Positions 51,761 through 63,854 are shown, numbered from the stretch's first letter. The stretch: 64,000 nucleotides of DNA from Cherax quadricarinatus (GCF_038502225.1 NC_091369.1:7355581-7419580), one strand, 5' to 3'. A program made the numbers and translations. The notes: generated from the sequence alone by a model not told the origin.

Positions 51761-52219
51761 GGACCATACAATCATGTAGGATTGAAGGGTCCCGTGGGTT
51801 ACAGCGTCGTGGGTGTATATGCAATCATAAGTAAGTAAGTTTATTCAGGTATACACAAATACAGTTACATAGAATTATCATACATAGCAGCATATGTGTA
51901 GAGAACCTTGGATAACCCAAAAAAGTCAGAGTGACTTATTTCCATTGGGGTCCTTTATCATAATTTATTTTAAACCCTATATGAGGGATTAGATTATTCT
52001 TGACGCTAGCGAACATGTGAGATACGGCCATAAATGGCCCTCATGCAGTCGATAGGCTCTAAATTAAGGTCGGGCTATGAGTGACGTGCAGTCAGGATAC
52101 AACCATTTAAGCTGTGACAAAGATTTTAACAGGCTTTGAGAGCCATTCTGACATACTAGCTATAATCGTGCAGATTTAAGCATTTCCTGGTACTCCTTCG
52201 CTACAACGTTGTTATCTTT

Positions 52220-52400
52220 ATTTTGAATTCCGTAGATTCATCCTTCCTAGTTTATACACTTAATCTGCTTTCCCTTCATCCTCCCCAATTTCCAATCCCT
52301 TACATTTGTCTTGATTTAAGTCAAGCAGCCACTTCTTTGCCCACTTTTTTAGTCTGTTCAAGTCTTCTTGTAACCTGTAACCTGTCTCCTCTTCACTGCA
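52220..52400 (-). mobile_element. Possible RT fragment
   Basis: Minus strand reads LQEDLNRLKKWAKKWLLDLN followed by QDKCKGLEIGEDEG, a pattern seen in LINE RTs between the FADD box and the next block (L...L..W...W...N..K). No other part present. Confidence 0.45.
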
Positions 52401-52781
52401 GTATTTTTTTTTTCTTTCTATCTGCTTATTTGTGGATAAATACTTTTTATAGGAGTGTTACCTAGTTTAACATAGCCCAACTTAACATAGTCTAACTTCA
52501 AGTAAAATAAGAGAAAACGTTAAGAAATTGGCGTTGGTAATCTGGTCAGTAAACGAAATTTTACTAGCAAAATGTGAATATTTTGCAACAAGACCGGCGT
52601 CTTGTTCAGTGTGGCAACATGGAGACGCTCCCTGGCTCGCTACTGACGAATTTTAATACATTCACGGCAGCGTTAAACCTTTAGAAGTCGTATATCACCT
52701 AGGGGAATGGGAGGCAATGAAGTTTTATCTAAAAAGAGGGAAAGGAGGTCCAGTTCCTTGGATCAAGAGCCCGTTAGTAAC

Positions 52782-52906
52782 CTCTAAACGCCTCCTTTGA
52801 TGTGTGGGCAATGAGAAGCCGCACTATCACTAAAAGATAGCGTGGGAAGAGAGCATCATACTCAAGGTTATCTCCCCAAGTGGTACTACCAGGAGCTCTC
52901 ACACCA
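52782..52906 (-). CDS. Candidate upstream exon of the SHOC1-like gene
   Basis: Open on the minus strand: GSTTWGDNLEYDALFPRYLL, VIVRLLIAHTSKEAFRG. Donor GAG|GTTACT is phase 1, as the exon at 41840 requires; acceptor ttttcttgag. A helical YLxxIVRLL segment in this place fits SHOC1 architecture. Against it: the donor side overlaps a dispersed repeat whose consensus resembles the last ~30 coding bases, and the phase match alone has a one-in-three chance. Confidence 0.35.
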
Positions 52907-53279
52907 CTCAAGAAAAACAAAACAATTATGTTATGAAGCGTAATTGTGTGTACCATTCAGCATATTACTATATTAATGAAAGCATTCGTTCTAACACGGG
53001 TCGTCATCAAGTGATGACCTGTCTCTGACTCTGAGGGAAGATTACTGTTTATGCTCATGGTTTGGTAAGGTTTGTCAGGAAACATGACAAGTGTTTCCTA
53101 ACGCGGGTCTTAATCATATGATGATCCGCAGCTGGAGCTTCTGGTTCTCTGACCGAGACCTTCAGCTGGCTTACCAGTCTTCCCCTTTAAAAATTATGGT
53201 TATGAATAATAGCCATTAGGAATTATCTCATGGGTGGGTGACCATTCTATATATACCCCTGGCCGTTATTCTCTGACTG

Positions 53280-53740
53280 ATAATAATGGTATACAGTACA
53301 AACAAGTAGATGAGTAAGAGAGATTATCTTTATTTCCGAAATGTTTCATGTACACAGTAGGCTTCCTCAATCAAACATTTAGTTTCCTCTGTATTCGACT
53401 AAAGAAGCTTACTGTGTATGAGAAACGTTTCGAAAATAAGATACCTAACAGTTACACATGTGCTTTACTCATCCAGTTCCTGTCTGGTACAGCTGCCCTA
53501 TGACAGAGCGTTGGTGAAGAGCACCATAGTCTTCAAGACTACGGTGATCTTCACCAACTCCAAGACTGAGAATCTGATTACCTCATCTTTTGTATATAAT
53601 TCTACAGTCTTCACATTATGTCCTTGTATTGATAAAGCCACTAATTGGCGAAACGTCTACAAATAAACATAATCAGATGTTGCATATGGGTCTAATTCTT
53701 CATCTTGTCGGTATTGTATACCATTTATGTACACTAAACA
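53280..53740. mobile_element. Pair of MITE-like foldback repeats
   Basis: First unit with 'gaaatgtttcatgtacacag', second with 'aggttagtcttcaagactacg'-like arms and 'ggcgaaacgtctacaaataa', ending 'cttgtcggtattgtatacca'. The second is a close relative of 63350-63665. Confidence 0.6.
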
Positions 53741-54108
53741 TGGTAAATAGGCTGAGGGTCTATCAACCACACAAGGGTCATCAGTACTGGTATATATGTA
53801 GTGAGATGTTCATCCCCAGTGTATATTCACTCCCGGTAGATGACAGATATACAACACTCAGTATATATACAAAGTGAGTACGATACACCAGCGTACAGCA
53901 GACAGTAATGGTTGAAGGGCACTGAATTATAATAAACTTTCATTTTTGAAAACGAATATCTTTGTAGAGTTTTATCAATAATTATTATTATCAAAAAGAA
54001 GCGCTAAACCCACTATGGTCTTATCAACAACAAAAGCTTGTTCTACGCATGTGTCATTTTTTTCATAAATAGTCTGTTATAAGACTGAATCGAAGTGGTA
54101 CACTTCAG

Positions 54109-54411
54109 ATGGAGGCAGCGAGGATGAGCACCAGCGCACCTTTTTTAAAGTGGTTGCTGATGGAGGACGCTGAAGAACCTGGACACAACCACTTAGAGCA
54201 AGTGAGGAGCAGCACCAGCAGTCCTGACTTAATGTCGCTACTGATGGGGGAAACTGAGGTGTCTACCTACAACCTCACCAACATGGACAACTCCACAATA
54301 CCCGTGGAGGCTCAGTGGCGTATCACTCTCTACTTAACCTCCACCATCGTACTCACCTGTAACACCATCTTCCTCATGCTTGGGATGGGTTCTGCCATCA
54401 ACTGGCTGGAG
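54109..54411 (+). CDS. SLC10-like first coding exon
   Basis: Starts at the first ATG after 'acacttcag'; 101 codons, donor GAG|GTAAGG, phase 0. About 60 hydrophilic residues with N-glycosylation sequons precede TM1, as in the family. The 'cttcag' before the ATG could instead be an acceptor of an upstream non-coding exon. No TATA box identified. Confidence 0.82.
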
Positions 54412-57400
54412 GTAAGGTCACAACCAACATCTTGAGTATCATTACAGGATCAGCCACCCAAACTAACATAACCTAACTTAATAAAATAATGATCTTTATT
54501 TATAAAAAAAAAATACTGTATATGCAAAACATACATATGTTTCGGTCTAAGTCGTACCAAATCGTCGTCCTAAGCTCTCTTTCCTATATGCGGGTTATTT
54601 GTGTATAATCTGAAGGCCCATGTAATATATATTCCAGCCCATCTTAAGATTCCTATGTTAGTCAATATAGTAATTTCAACATACAAACTTTCCAGAAAAG
54701 CGTAACATGTTGTTTTTTCCAAGACATACGTAATTATACCGACATAAATGGGATTTTTTAGGCTATTCTTTGCCATCTCACTGACTACTTAAAATGATTA
54801 CCATAAATTAACGCTAAAACACAACCCAATATAACCTAACCTAAATAACGGAAGAGAAACTATATGAAAAAGATTATGTAAAAACTATAGGTCCGGATAT
54901 ATTATTCATGTCTGGAATAATAACGAGTATATTTTGACGTATGTTTATTTTGATGTATTCCTGCGAATTTCTTGCAATGATAATGATGTATGTTTCTTAA
55001 TGATAATGATGCATGTTTCTTAATGATAATGATGTATGTTTCTTAATGATAATGATGCATGTTTCTTAATGATAATGATGTATGTTTCTTAATGATAATG
55101 ATGTATGTTTCTTAATGATAATGATGTATGTTTCTTAATGATAATGATGTATGTTTCTTAATGATAATGATGTATGTTTCTTAATGATAATGATGCATGT
55201 TTCTTAATGATAATGATGTATGTTTCTTAATGATAATGATGCATGTTTCTTAATGATAATGATGTATGTTTCTTAATGATAATGATGTATGTTTCTTAAT
55301 GATAATGATGTATGTTTCTTAATGATAATGATGTATGTTTCTTAATGATAATGATGTATGTTTCTTAATGATAATGATGTATGTTTCTTAATGATAATGA
55401 TGTATGTTTCTTAATGATAATGATGTATGTTTCTTAATGATAATGATGTATGTTTCTTAATGATAATGATGTATGTTTCTTAATGATAATGACGCATGTT
55501 TCTTAATGATAATGATGTATGTTTCTTAATGATAATCATGACAACCATTCACATTTCCTGTTATGATAATCGTGAGTATTTCTAGCAATGATAATCACAC
55601 ATTTCTTACGATGATAATCACTCGTTTCTAGCAGTGATAATCAACCATGTTTTTTACGATGATAATCACTCGTTTCTAGCAGTGATAATCATGCACGTTT
55701 CTTACTATAATAATCGTGTTTCTGGCAATGGTAATCATGCATGTTTATTACGATAATAATCGTGTTTCTGATAATTATACATATTTCTATCAATGATAAC
55801 TGTGTTTCTTACAATTAAATGTTTTTCTTGACTGTGACACTAAACTGGGGTTGGTGTTGTAGATGTGGACACACCTGCGTCGGCCCGTGGGCGCTGTGAT
55901 CGGCATGGTGGGTCAGTTCGTAGTGTTGCCAGCCATGGGCTTCCTCTTCGCCGTACTCTTCAAGATGCGGCCCTACGAAGTCCTGGGCGTTCTGGTGATC
56001 TCCTGCAGCCCTGGGGGCTCCCTCTCCAACTTCATCACCTACTGGGCTGACGGAGACCTGGCACTCAGGTACAGTAGGGGCACCGCTCGTGGGTGGGAAT
56101 GGGCGTTTTTGATAATGACTGAAATGTATGGGCCAGTAGACCTACTGCAGTGCTCCTCCATTTTTCTGTTCTTAACTATTCAATATAGATAAATGGTTCA
56201 GAGAACCCACAAGTTGATAAATTAGACACATGAGCAACACTTGGGTATCTTTATTGTGGAAACGTTTCTCCACACAGTGGCTTCATCAGTCCATACAAAG
56301 AAGAATGGTGAAGATCAGAAGGACTTTGAGGTTATCAGTCCCTCAGCCTAGAGTCGATGTTAAAACAAAGAATACCATTATCTTTATTTCCTAAGTATAT
56401 GGCCTGGGTCACTCCAGTAGTTGCTCCCGGGACTAGTCCACTGGACTATATGTAGTATAGTGAGATTACGCAGTGGTGCTGCCAGATAAGATTATCTTAA
56501 GTAAATAATTGTGTATTCCAAAGTTGAGACCACAGTCTATAGGTCAGGGCAAACCGAAGAAGAAAAAGAAGAGATGAAGAAGAAACAGGAGGAAAACTAA
56601 TACAAACACTACTGAAAAATGGTCTTGATACCGTCAAGATGTGGAAGACGCTTACTTAAAGTTCACAACATTTATTACTGTACATAAGTGTCCATTTTTC
56701 CACACAAAAACAAAGATTATCTTTAAATTATTTACGTATAAGGATATTAAGCCAGAATAACCCAAAAAAAATCCAAGCAGTGTGGCTTATTTCCGTTTAG
56801 GTTCGTCGGTGCTTGTTTCCAGGATGCGTCCCACAACAGGTTACTTGTCCAAGATGCGACCCACGACAGGTCACTTGTCCAGGATGCGACCCACAACAGG
56901 TCACTTGTCCAGGATGCGACCCACAACAGGTCACTTGTCCAGGATGCGACCCACAACAGGTCACTTGTCCAAGATGCGACCCACAACAGGTCACTTGTCC
57001 AAGATGCGACCCACAACAGGTCACTTTTCCAGGATGCGACCCACAACAGGTCACTTGTCCAAGATGCGACCCACAACAGGTCACTTGTCCAAGATGCGAC
57101 CCATGACAGGTCACTTGTCCAGGATGCGACCCACAACAGGTCACTTGTCCAAGATGCGACCCACAACAGGTCACTTGTCCAAGATGCGACCCACAACAGG
57201 TCACTTGTCCAGGATGCGACCCACAACAGGTCACTTGTCCAAGATGCGACCCACAACAGGTCACTTGTCCAAGATGCGACCCACAACAGGTCACTTGTCC
57301 AGGATGCGACCCACAACAGGTCACTTGTCCAAGATGCGACCCACAACAGGTCACTTGTCCAAGATGCGACCCACAACAGGTCACTTGTCCAGGATGCGAC

Positions 57401-60400
57401 CCACGACAGTCGACTAACACCCAGCTTACTTTTTACTGCTAGGTGCATATGGGCAGCCTGCATAAATAGACTTTCTCTTGACTTAAGAAATCGTAATGAC
57501 ACGATTGCAAATAAACCATACCCCCGGCCGGGATTGAACCCGCGGTCATAGAGTCTCAAAACTCCAGCCCGTCGCGTTAGCCACTAGACCAGCTAGCCAC
57601 AATAAGATTTGTGGTCACAGAGGTGCCTGTGCTAACTTTCCTATGGTGTAGAAATATACCTAGTTGGATGAATCTTATTGTGGCTAGCTGGTCTAGTGGC
57701 TAACGCGACGGGCTGGAGTTTTGAGACTCTATGACCGCGGGTTCAATCCCGGCCGGGGGTATGGTTTTAGACTTTCTCTTGCATTGTAATTCACCTGGGA
57801 AAAGATTCCAGGTCCTATCAGTTATAAGTTGAACCTCCTTTCAGTTATAAGTTGAACCTCCTTTCAGTTATAAGTTGAACCTCCTTTCAGTTATAAGTTG
57901 AACCTCCTTTCAGTTATAAGTTGAACCTCCTTTCAGTTATAAGTTGAACCTCCTTTCAGTTATAAGTTGAACCTCCTTTCAGTTATAAGTTGAACCTCCT
58001 TTCAGTTATAAGTTGAACCTATTACTAGAAAACTTTAGGACGTCAGAAAATCAATGTGACCTAACTCGCACCTCTCTTGTTGTTCCCCCTCATCGTTAGT
58101 GGGTTCGGGTTTGAGAAAGACCTGCCTAGTATGGGCCATTAGATCCTGATGTTCTTACTAGGTTTAACTGTTCGTGGCTTATTAAAATCAGCTACGTTGG
58201 CGAAACATCGTTAAAATTGGATTAGTACAACTGCACGTGTCTCCTTACATTCGTGGTTATATATCATACCATTAAATAAGATGAACTTTGATAGCTGGTA
58301 CAGACAAGTGGTTAAGAAAGGCACATTAGCAAACACTGGTAGAGGCGCTGGGAACCTTTTTCTAGGTTGGAAGGCAGCATTAAAGTTAGCTGTAATCTAA
58401 ATAAGGCCGCATCCAAGAAGTTTTGATTATACTGCAAAATGTCGGTTATTTTGTAAAAAGCTAATTATTATCTAATAACTTCAATAAGAATAATTCATTC
58501 AGAAGGCCGCACGTTCCCCACCCCTGCACTAGGATATTTATTATTGTCTATATCCTAGTGTTTACTCGCGAGTCTTTGAAACCATTACAACATATCTTGT
58601 ACTGCTCTTCTTAATCTTATAATACACTCTTCTGACTCGCTGGCTTGAAAGCATTAAGAGTTTTCTCCGGCGATCGCAAATTGACAAAATTTCTGTTCAT
58701 AAAATAAAAAGCCGGTCATTTATTCTGATGTTTTCTTTGCGGCAGCTAACAAGCCATCTTTCTCCCATAGCATCGTGATGACTGCATGCTCGTCTCTCCT
58801 GGCCTTCGTAGGGATGCCCTTCAACCTGTGGATGTACTCACGGTATTGGCTGAACGAAGACGACGAGGATAACATCGTCGTGCCCTTCCGTAACATTATC
58901 ATGTCCTTGGCCTTCATCACCCTCCCCGTCGTAGTGGGAATGATCATCAGGCACTTCAGCGAGAGAGCTGCCGGTATCATCACCAAGGTGAGGAAGGCGC
59001 TATGATGCTTGTCAGGAGGAGGAAGTTTACAAGAAGCGTTAAATTAATTCACGTTGGCTACCTTGTAACATTAACGTCGTAAAATGAGTGTAGGTTCTCC
59101 TTAGATGTGTAGCGGTCGGCCCTCCTTAGATGTGAATCGGTGGCCCTCACTTCGAGAAAACCAGAAGACAGATCAGAAGAGGTAGGAGAAAGCCAAGGTC
59201 AGGTCAGGTCACGCGTGTTCCTTAGATCAGGGTTTTTGAGAATGAACTAAGGAAGACAAGTATTAAAACCAAAACCGTAACTGGTATGAGGGTTATTTCA
59301 ATAAGAGAACGTGTGTTAGAGCAGGAAGAGGGATAGATCACTTAGTCAGGATCATCTTATAGGATGGTTACGGTCTCTAACATGACAGAAAAAAATGTTG
59401 CTCTTATCAGCAAAGCAAACACTTCTCTTGTGTTACTTAAGTCAGCCAAAAATGAAGCGGCCAGTATTTACTTTTAGTGTTTTAGAGAAGTCAAGCGGAG
59501 TAGGAACTGGAGTAGACACCGCAAACATTTTTGTGAGAAGCATGATCCCATAAAAATATTGGGTTACTCAGGAGGCGGACTAGTTTCCAACTCATGACAA
59601 ACAAATCCTAAAACTAGCAGAAGAGTGCTGTAACCTCGAGACTGCGCCGTCTAATGGTTAGATCAGGTTAGTAACAATTTTATTTTAGCATGATACATGT
59701 TTGTACAAAGGAGTGTAACAACTGGGTGAACATGCCAAAAGCCCCTTTATATGCAGAGCATTTCGGCCAAACTTAAGACTAACTTAAGATTAATAAAGTA
59801 ATAACAGTGCTGTAATTGTACATATGGTCATTAGTTGCGTAACAATGAATACAAGAAAAATTAATATTCAACTAGTTCACGGTATATGGCTTTAATAAGT
59901 TAAGTAGAGAAGAATTACAGTTTTGATATAGTATAAAAAAATACAGTATTACAATTTAGCACAAATTAAAATAAAGAAATTGAAACAATTTTAAGTTTGG
60001 AATAATGATCATATAGCTGAGCAGTCATAAATTAAGAGTTTTTTGAGTAACTGGTAGATGTTAAGTATAGTGTTCGTCTGGTTAATTTTGGGTGATGAGG
60101 TGATTTCTAAGTAGGGTCTTAAATTGATTTGCAGGCAGCAGAGACCCTTTAGTGTGTTCTGGCAATGAATTCCAGGTCTTCGGGCCCTTTATGTGTATAG
60201 CATTTTTGCAAAGAGATGGACATGAGGGATATCGAAGAGTGATTTGTGCTTTGTGTTATGCCTATTTGTTCTGTTATAGTTATCAAAGAGGAGTTTGAGA
60301 GGAGAGTTTATATTTGAGTATAATGTTCTGTGTGTGTAGTAGGCACACTAATAAGTGTGGATGTTTTGTATATTAAGCAAATTAAGACTCTTTAAAAGCG

Positions 60401-63400
60401 GTGGAGCATGGTGTCTAGTGCAGCAGTCCTCTAACAGGTCATGGTCAACTGTACCAAATGTTATTCGTAGATCTATGAAAAGTCCCAGGGGAATTTAATT
60501 TTTTTCGAGTGCCGAATATATTAGTTCAAGCATATATATAACTGCATCGTTAGTATTTTTTTTCGGTCTAAATCCAAATTGGAATAGACTTGTTCGTGAA
60601 TTAATTTTTCGAAGATTTTAGATAGTAGGGGCAGGTTTGATATAGGCCTATAGTTGCTCAATTCAGTTTAGTTGGTTAATGGAATTTAAACATTATCTAC
60701 TACAAGAGGGTCGTGAAGGCTGCATATTGCCTGCTCACCACCAGTCAAGAATCTTTAATCTCTAAAAAACTGTGTATACATATCCTAGCCAGATCACTGG
60801 CCTGCTAGATTCAAGACTGGTTTACCTTAGTTTCAAATCCCGGCCATTTCCTGAGTTCTTTACAATCCTGTTAATACAACTATCGCGAGAATTATAGTGT
60901 CATTAAATGTTCATGAAGATGCTAGCAAGAAATTACGAAGTCCCTAGAATATATCTTGGTCCTTGGAGATATCTTCCACGTCAACAACTCATCCAATGGA
61001 TATAAGTCATACTAACTGTCTTTCTTGGATTAACCTGGATTACTTACCCTCCGGATTAATAATCTGAATAATATCTTCTATTAGTCTGATGAAATTGAAC
61101 TTTTAATATCCCAGAGGACGAAATGCGAGCGTCATTAAGATTTTACTAGTGAAAAATATAGGGAAGACAGAGAAAAGAGTTTTCACAGTGGAAATGAATG
61201 TAACAACACACAGCAGCTAACACCCGGGTACCTATATACTGTACAGCTGCGGTAGGTGAAATGGTATAAGGAATCTTGCCCTGCGTGTGTGGGAAGGCTT
61301 GTCCGTATGTCTCTCAACAGACGATTAAAGTGATGGCCAAGATACGTTTAAGTTACCTGTGTGTGTGGCAGCAGGTTGGTATAGCAATACCAAGAGCATT
61401 ATTTATATTCACGGGGGAGGGGTAAACGTGTAGGTCATACAATTCCTGGGGCAATGAAAGGCATTTACGATCGATCCAAGGAACTGGAGCACAGGTATAG
61501 TTTCTTAGAGCAAAAACATGTAAACTGTAATGAGAGGAGATTGAGTAAACTCTCCGGCTTTATATCTCAGAAAGAGCATATTACATACGTGTTGAAAATG
61601 GAGTAAAATGCTGAGTTCGGCTCCATGGAGCTGGACTCTTCTCCAGGCTGAGGGACTCACCACCTCAAATACTGTTTCTCCAAAGTTGGACTGATTACAT
61701 TTTCATTTCACTACCACAACTGCTGCCTATATTTGCTTTAAGAAACCTACTGTGTAGGCGAAACTTTTCAACAGTAAAGTTACCCAACTGTTGTACACAA
61801 GTCGTAATCATCAGATTACTGACGTACCATACCATACAACAGTGTAAACAGATTCAGCATATTTTAACTAAGGTTGTTGAATTTTACAAAAATAATAATG
61901 GTTTGTTGCACTCAGATAACGATAATTTATAAATATAGTGATATATCTGTAGTTAATAAAAATACTCATACCTGCACACTCAAGCAGACAATGGCTTGTT
62001 ACCTACTGTGTGATAATGTATACTGTCACTGTGGTTACAATTGAGTAACAATTTAACTAAGGTTGGTAGCGTTTTACAAAAAAAAAAAATATGCAGGTTA
62101 CTTTTTGGTTTAAAAAGACACCAGGATATGTTTATTAGAAAACGTTTCGCCCCTGGGACCTTGATCACTTCTCCAATTTGTCGGTATCAATTACCAAGGT
62201 TTATACCATTTTTCTTTCTTCTTTGTCATTATGTTAGTATGTTCCTTATTAAATTCGCTCCTGGAATCAAACCCGGGTGCTTGTGGTTGAATATCATTTT
62301 CTAGCAGCGAACAACGAGTCAACAGCTGTTAGATTCTAGCCTGTTAGGTAGGTTAGGTAAGGTTTGTCAGGAAACGGGACAAATATCTCCTGACGTGGAT
62401 CTTAGTCATATGATTATCCGCAGCTGGAGCTTTTGGTCATCTGACCGAGGCCTTCCACTGGCTTACCGATCCACCCTTTTAAAAATTATGGATATGACTA
62501 TAACCATTAGGAATTATATATTCAGCGTGTAATGAGGTGTTTCCTGGCAGGTGGCGAGCATGCTGGGTTGGCTGGGAGTGTTAATAATCTTCGTGATCTG
62601 GGTGATTCTGTATGGGCGTTCCTTCGTGATTGCTACGCCACTCATCTACGCCGCTGCTTTCCTCCTTCCGATCACCGGTTTTACTCTAGCATACGCTATC
62701 GCCAAGCTCACCTGCAGGGTAAGTTCTCAAGCTCACTCACAGGGTTAAGTTCTCACGCTCACCCACAGGATAAATTTTCACGCTCATCCCACAGGGTAAG
62801 TTCCCACGCTCACCCACGCGGTAAGATTTCACACTAACCCCACAGGGTAATTTCCCACTCTCACCCACAGGGTAAGTTCCCACTTTCACCCACAGGGTAA
62901 GTTCCCACTTTCACCCACAGGGTAAGTTCCCACTCTCACCCACAGGGTAATTTCCCACTCTCACTTCACAGGGTAAAGCCTTAGTGATTTTGACGTTATT
63001 AGGTTACGCTATTTTAAATCTAAATATTGTATCATCTATGTACCATCAGATCTATTGAACAAAACTTATAGTGCTGTCTGTAGAACTACATGTAGAGTTT
63101 GAACATATGTGCACCGTCTGGGTATCTTTATTCCGAAACGTTTCGCCTACACAGTAGGTGTCTTCAGTCGAGTACGGAAGAGTTAGCAGAAGCAGTAGAC
63201 ATGTGAAGATGATGTAATCAGTCTATCACCCTTGAAGAGGTAGTTTTGAGGTTGTCAGTCCCTCAGCCTGGCTGAGGGACTCAAGCCTCTGTAGGCGAAA
63301 CGTTTCGGAATAAAGATACTTAACTGTTGCACATGTGTCTTACGTATCATCTACATGTGTAAACGTTTCACCAACCACTGGCTTTATCAATACAATACAA

Positions 63401-63813
63401 GGACATAATGTGAAGACTGTAGAATTATATACAAAAGGTGAGGTAATCAGTCCCTCAGTCTTGGAGTTGGTGAAGATCACCGTAGTCTTCAAGACTCCAA
63501 GGCTGAGAAACTAATTACCTCATCTTTTGTATATAATTCTATAGTCTTCACATTATGTCCCCGTATTATATAGATAAAGCCACTGGCTGGCGAAACGTAT
63601 ACAAATAAAGATACCCATATGCTGCACATGTGTCTAATTCTTCATCTTGTCGGTATTGTATACCATCCATGTACACTTGTAGATTTTTTTAAAATAAAGC
63701 TTATGTTGCGTCAACAGAGCCACAAAGTGTGTCGCACCATCGGTATAGAGACTGGATGCCAGAACATGCCTGTCGCACTAAGCGTCATCAGTCTATCCTT
63801 CCCTGAGCACAAG
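54109..63813 (+). CDS. SLC10 sodium/bile-acid cotransporter family member (5 exons, 3' partial)
   Basis: Membrane symporter of the SLC10/BASS family. Five exons join in phase: 54109-54411, 55863-56068, 58771-58987, 62551-62718, 63718-63813, giving 330 residues. Seen in order: glycosylatable N-terminus (NLTNMDNST), TM1 LYLTSTIVLTCNTIFLMLGM, PVGAVIGMVGQFVVLPAMGF, the family signature CSPGGSLSNFITYWADGD, VVPFRNIIMSLAFITLPVVV, and CRTIGIETGCQNMPVALSV, whose ETG.QN matches the Glu/Gln pair of the sodium-binding crossover helix. Closest in style to SLC10A1/A2/A6; which paralogue, and the substrate, cannot be told. The last helices lie beyond the right edge. Introns carry three minisatellites and several retrotransposon scraps. 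Confidence 0.9.
54976..55536. repeat. 23-bp minisatellite, about 24 copies
   Basis: Unit 'aatgataatgatgtatgttt' plus 'ctt'; a T/C variant (gta/gca) is scattered. Degenerate copies of the same theme continue to about 55800, up to 60 bases before the next exon. Intron 1 of the transporter. Confidence 0.95.
55863..56068 (+). CDS. SLC10-like exon with the family signature
   Basis: Acceptor ggtgttgtag, donor AG|GTACAG, phase 0 in, phase 2 out. Encodes MWTHLRRPVGAVIGMVGQ, FKMRPYEVLGVLVISCSPGG and SNFITYWADGDLAL. P-G-G-S/T-x-S-N-x-x-x-Y-W-x-D-G-D is diagnostic of SLC10 and forms part of the Na+/substrate site. Confidence 0.92.
56821..57410. repeat. 30-bp minisatellite, about 20 copies
   Basis: Unit 'aggatgcgacccacaacagg' plus 'tcacttgtcc', with A/G at the second base. 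It expanded from one short segment of the dispersed SINE-type tail ('ccaggatgcgacccacacca' at 35766), whose flanks frame the array on both sides. Long frames on both strands are artefacts of the 30-base period. Confidence 0.95.
57513..57767. mobile_element. Perfect inverted pair of tRNA-derived units (97 bp, 61-base spacer)
   Basis: Arms 57513-57609 and 57671-57767 are perfect reverse complements. Each, read from the inner end, has an A-box-like 'tggctagctggtctagtggc' and a B box 'gggttcaatcccggcc'. The acceptor ends do not pair, so neither is judged a working tRNA gene. A 53-base piece recurs at 24631-24683. Confidence 0.85.
57819..58020. repeat. 23-bp minisatellite, about 9 copies
   Basis: Unit 'cagttataagttgaacctcc' plus 'ttt', nearly identical copies, in intron 2 of the transporter. 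Confidence 0.95.
58771..58987 (+). CDS. SLC10-like exon
   Basis: Acceptor ttctcccatag; phase 2 in (restoring Ser), phase 0 out, donor AAG|GTGAGG. Encodes IVMTACSSLLAFVGMPFNLW, an acidic loop (LNEDDEDN), VVPFRNIIMSLAFITLPVVV and GMIIRHFSERAAGIITK. Two membrane helices and the VP.....S unit of the family. Confidence 0.92.
59660..60670 (-). mobile_element. Internally deleted copy of the ORF1/ORF2 LINE family
   Basis: Colinear with 29880-30420 and 31130-31390: 'aattccaggtcttcgggccc', 'tgtgttatgcctatttgttc', 'ggtctaaatccaaattggaa', 'gatataggcctatagttgct'. Several hundred bases of RT are missing and the frame is broken. Intron 3 of the transporter. Confidence 0.75.
61620..61830. mobile_element. 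MITE-like repeat
   Basis: Contains 'ctactgtgtaggcgaaactt' and 'cccaactgttgtacacaagt'. Diverged member of the foldback family. Confidence 0.55.
62551..62718 (+). CDS. SLC10-like exon
   Basis: 56 codons, phase 0 both sides, acceptor tttcctggcag. Encodes VASMLGWLGVLIIFVIWVIL, YGRSFVIATPLIYAAAFLLP, ITGFTLAYAIAKLTCR. Two helices. The donor AGG|GTAAGT is repeated, with decay, in the array that follows. Confidence 0.9.
62706..62976. repeat. 25-bp minisatellite copied from an exon-intron junction
   Basis: Eleven units of 'gctcacccacagggtaagtt' plus 'cccac' type. The first unit includes the last 13 coding bases of the exon and its real 5' splice site. Units with an intact GTAAGT beyond the first are near 62790, 62870, 62895 and 62920; others carry ttaagt, ataaat, gtaaga or gtaatt. 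Confidence 0.93.
63085..63665. mobile_element. Two MITE-like foldback repeats in tandem
   Basis: First with 'gaaacgtttcgcctacacag' and its inverted copy 'tgtaggcgaaacgtttcgga'; second with arms 'agaattatatacaaaaggtg' and 'catcttttgtatataattct', ending 'cttgtcggtattgtatacca'. The second ends about 50 bases before a transporter exon. Confidence 0.7.
63718..63813 (+). CDS. SLC10-like exon with the ETGxQN sodium-site motif
   Basis: 32 codons, phase 0 both sides, acceptor cgtcaacag, donor AAG|GTGAGT. Encodes SHKVCRTIGIETGCQNMPVA and LSVISLSFPEHK. The Glu and Gln of ETGCQN line the sodium sites in SLC10 proteins. The gene continues to the right. Confidence 0.92.
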
Positions 63814-63849
63814 GTGAGTACATCACTCTCTCTCTTTTCCCTTGCTCAG

Positions 63850-63854
<5 letters not shown>

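Noticed and set aside
56747..57559. Long overlapping open frames of 200-270 codons on both strands
   Set aside because: Produced by the 30-base tandem repeat, which has no stop in several frames; period is a multiple of three.
57671..57767. Functional tRNA gene
   Set aside because: A and B boxes are present but the acceptor stem does not pair and one T-stem pair is mismatched; more like a tRNA-derived repeat.
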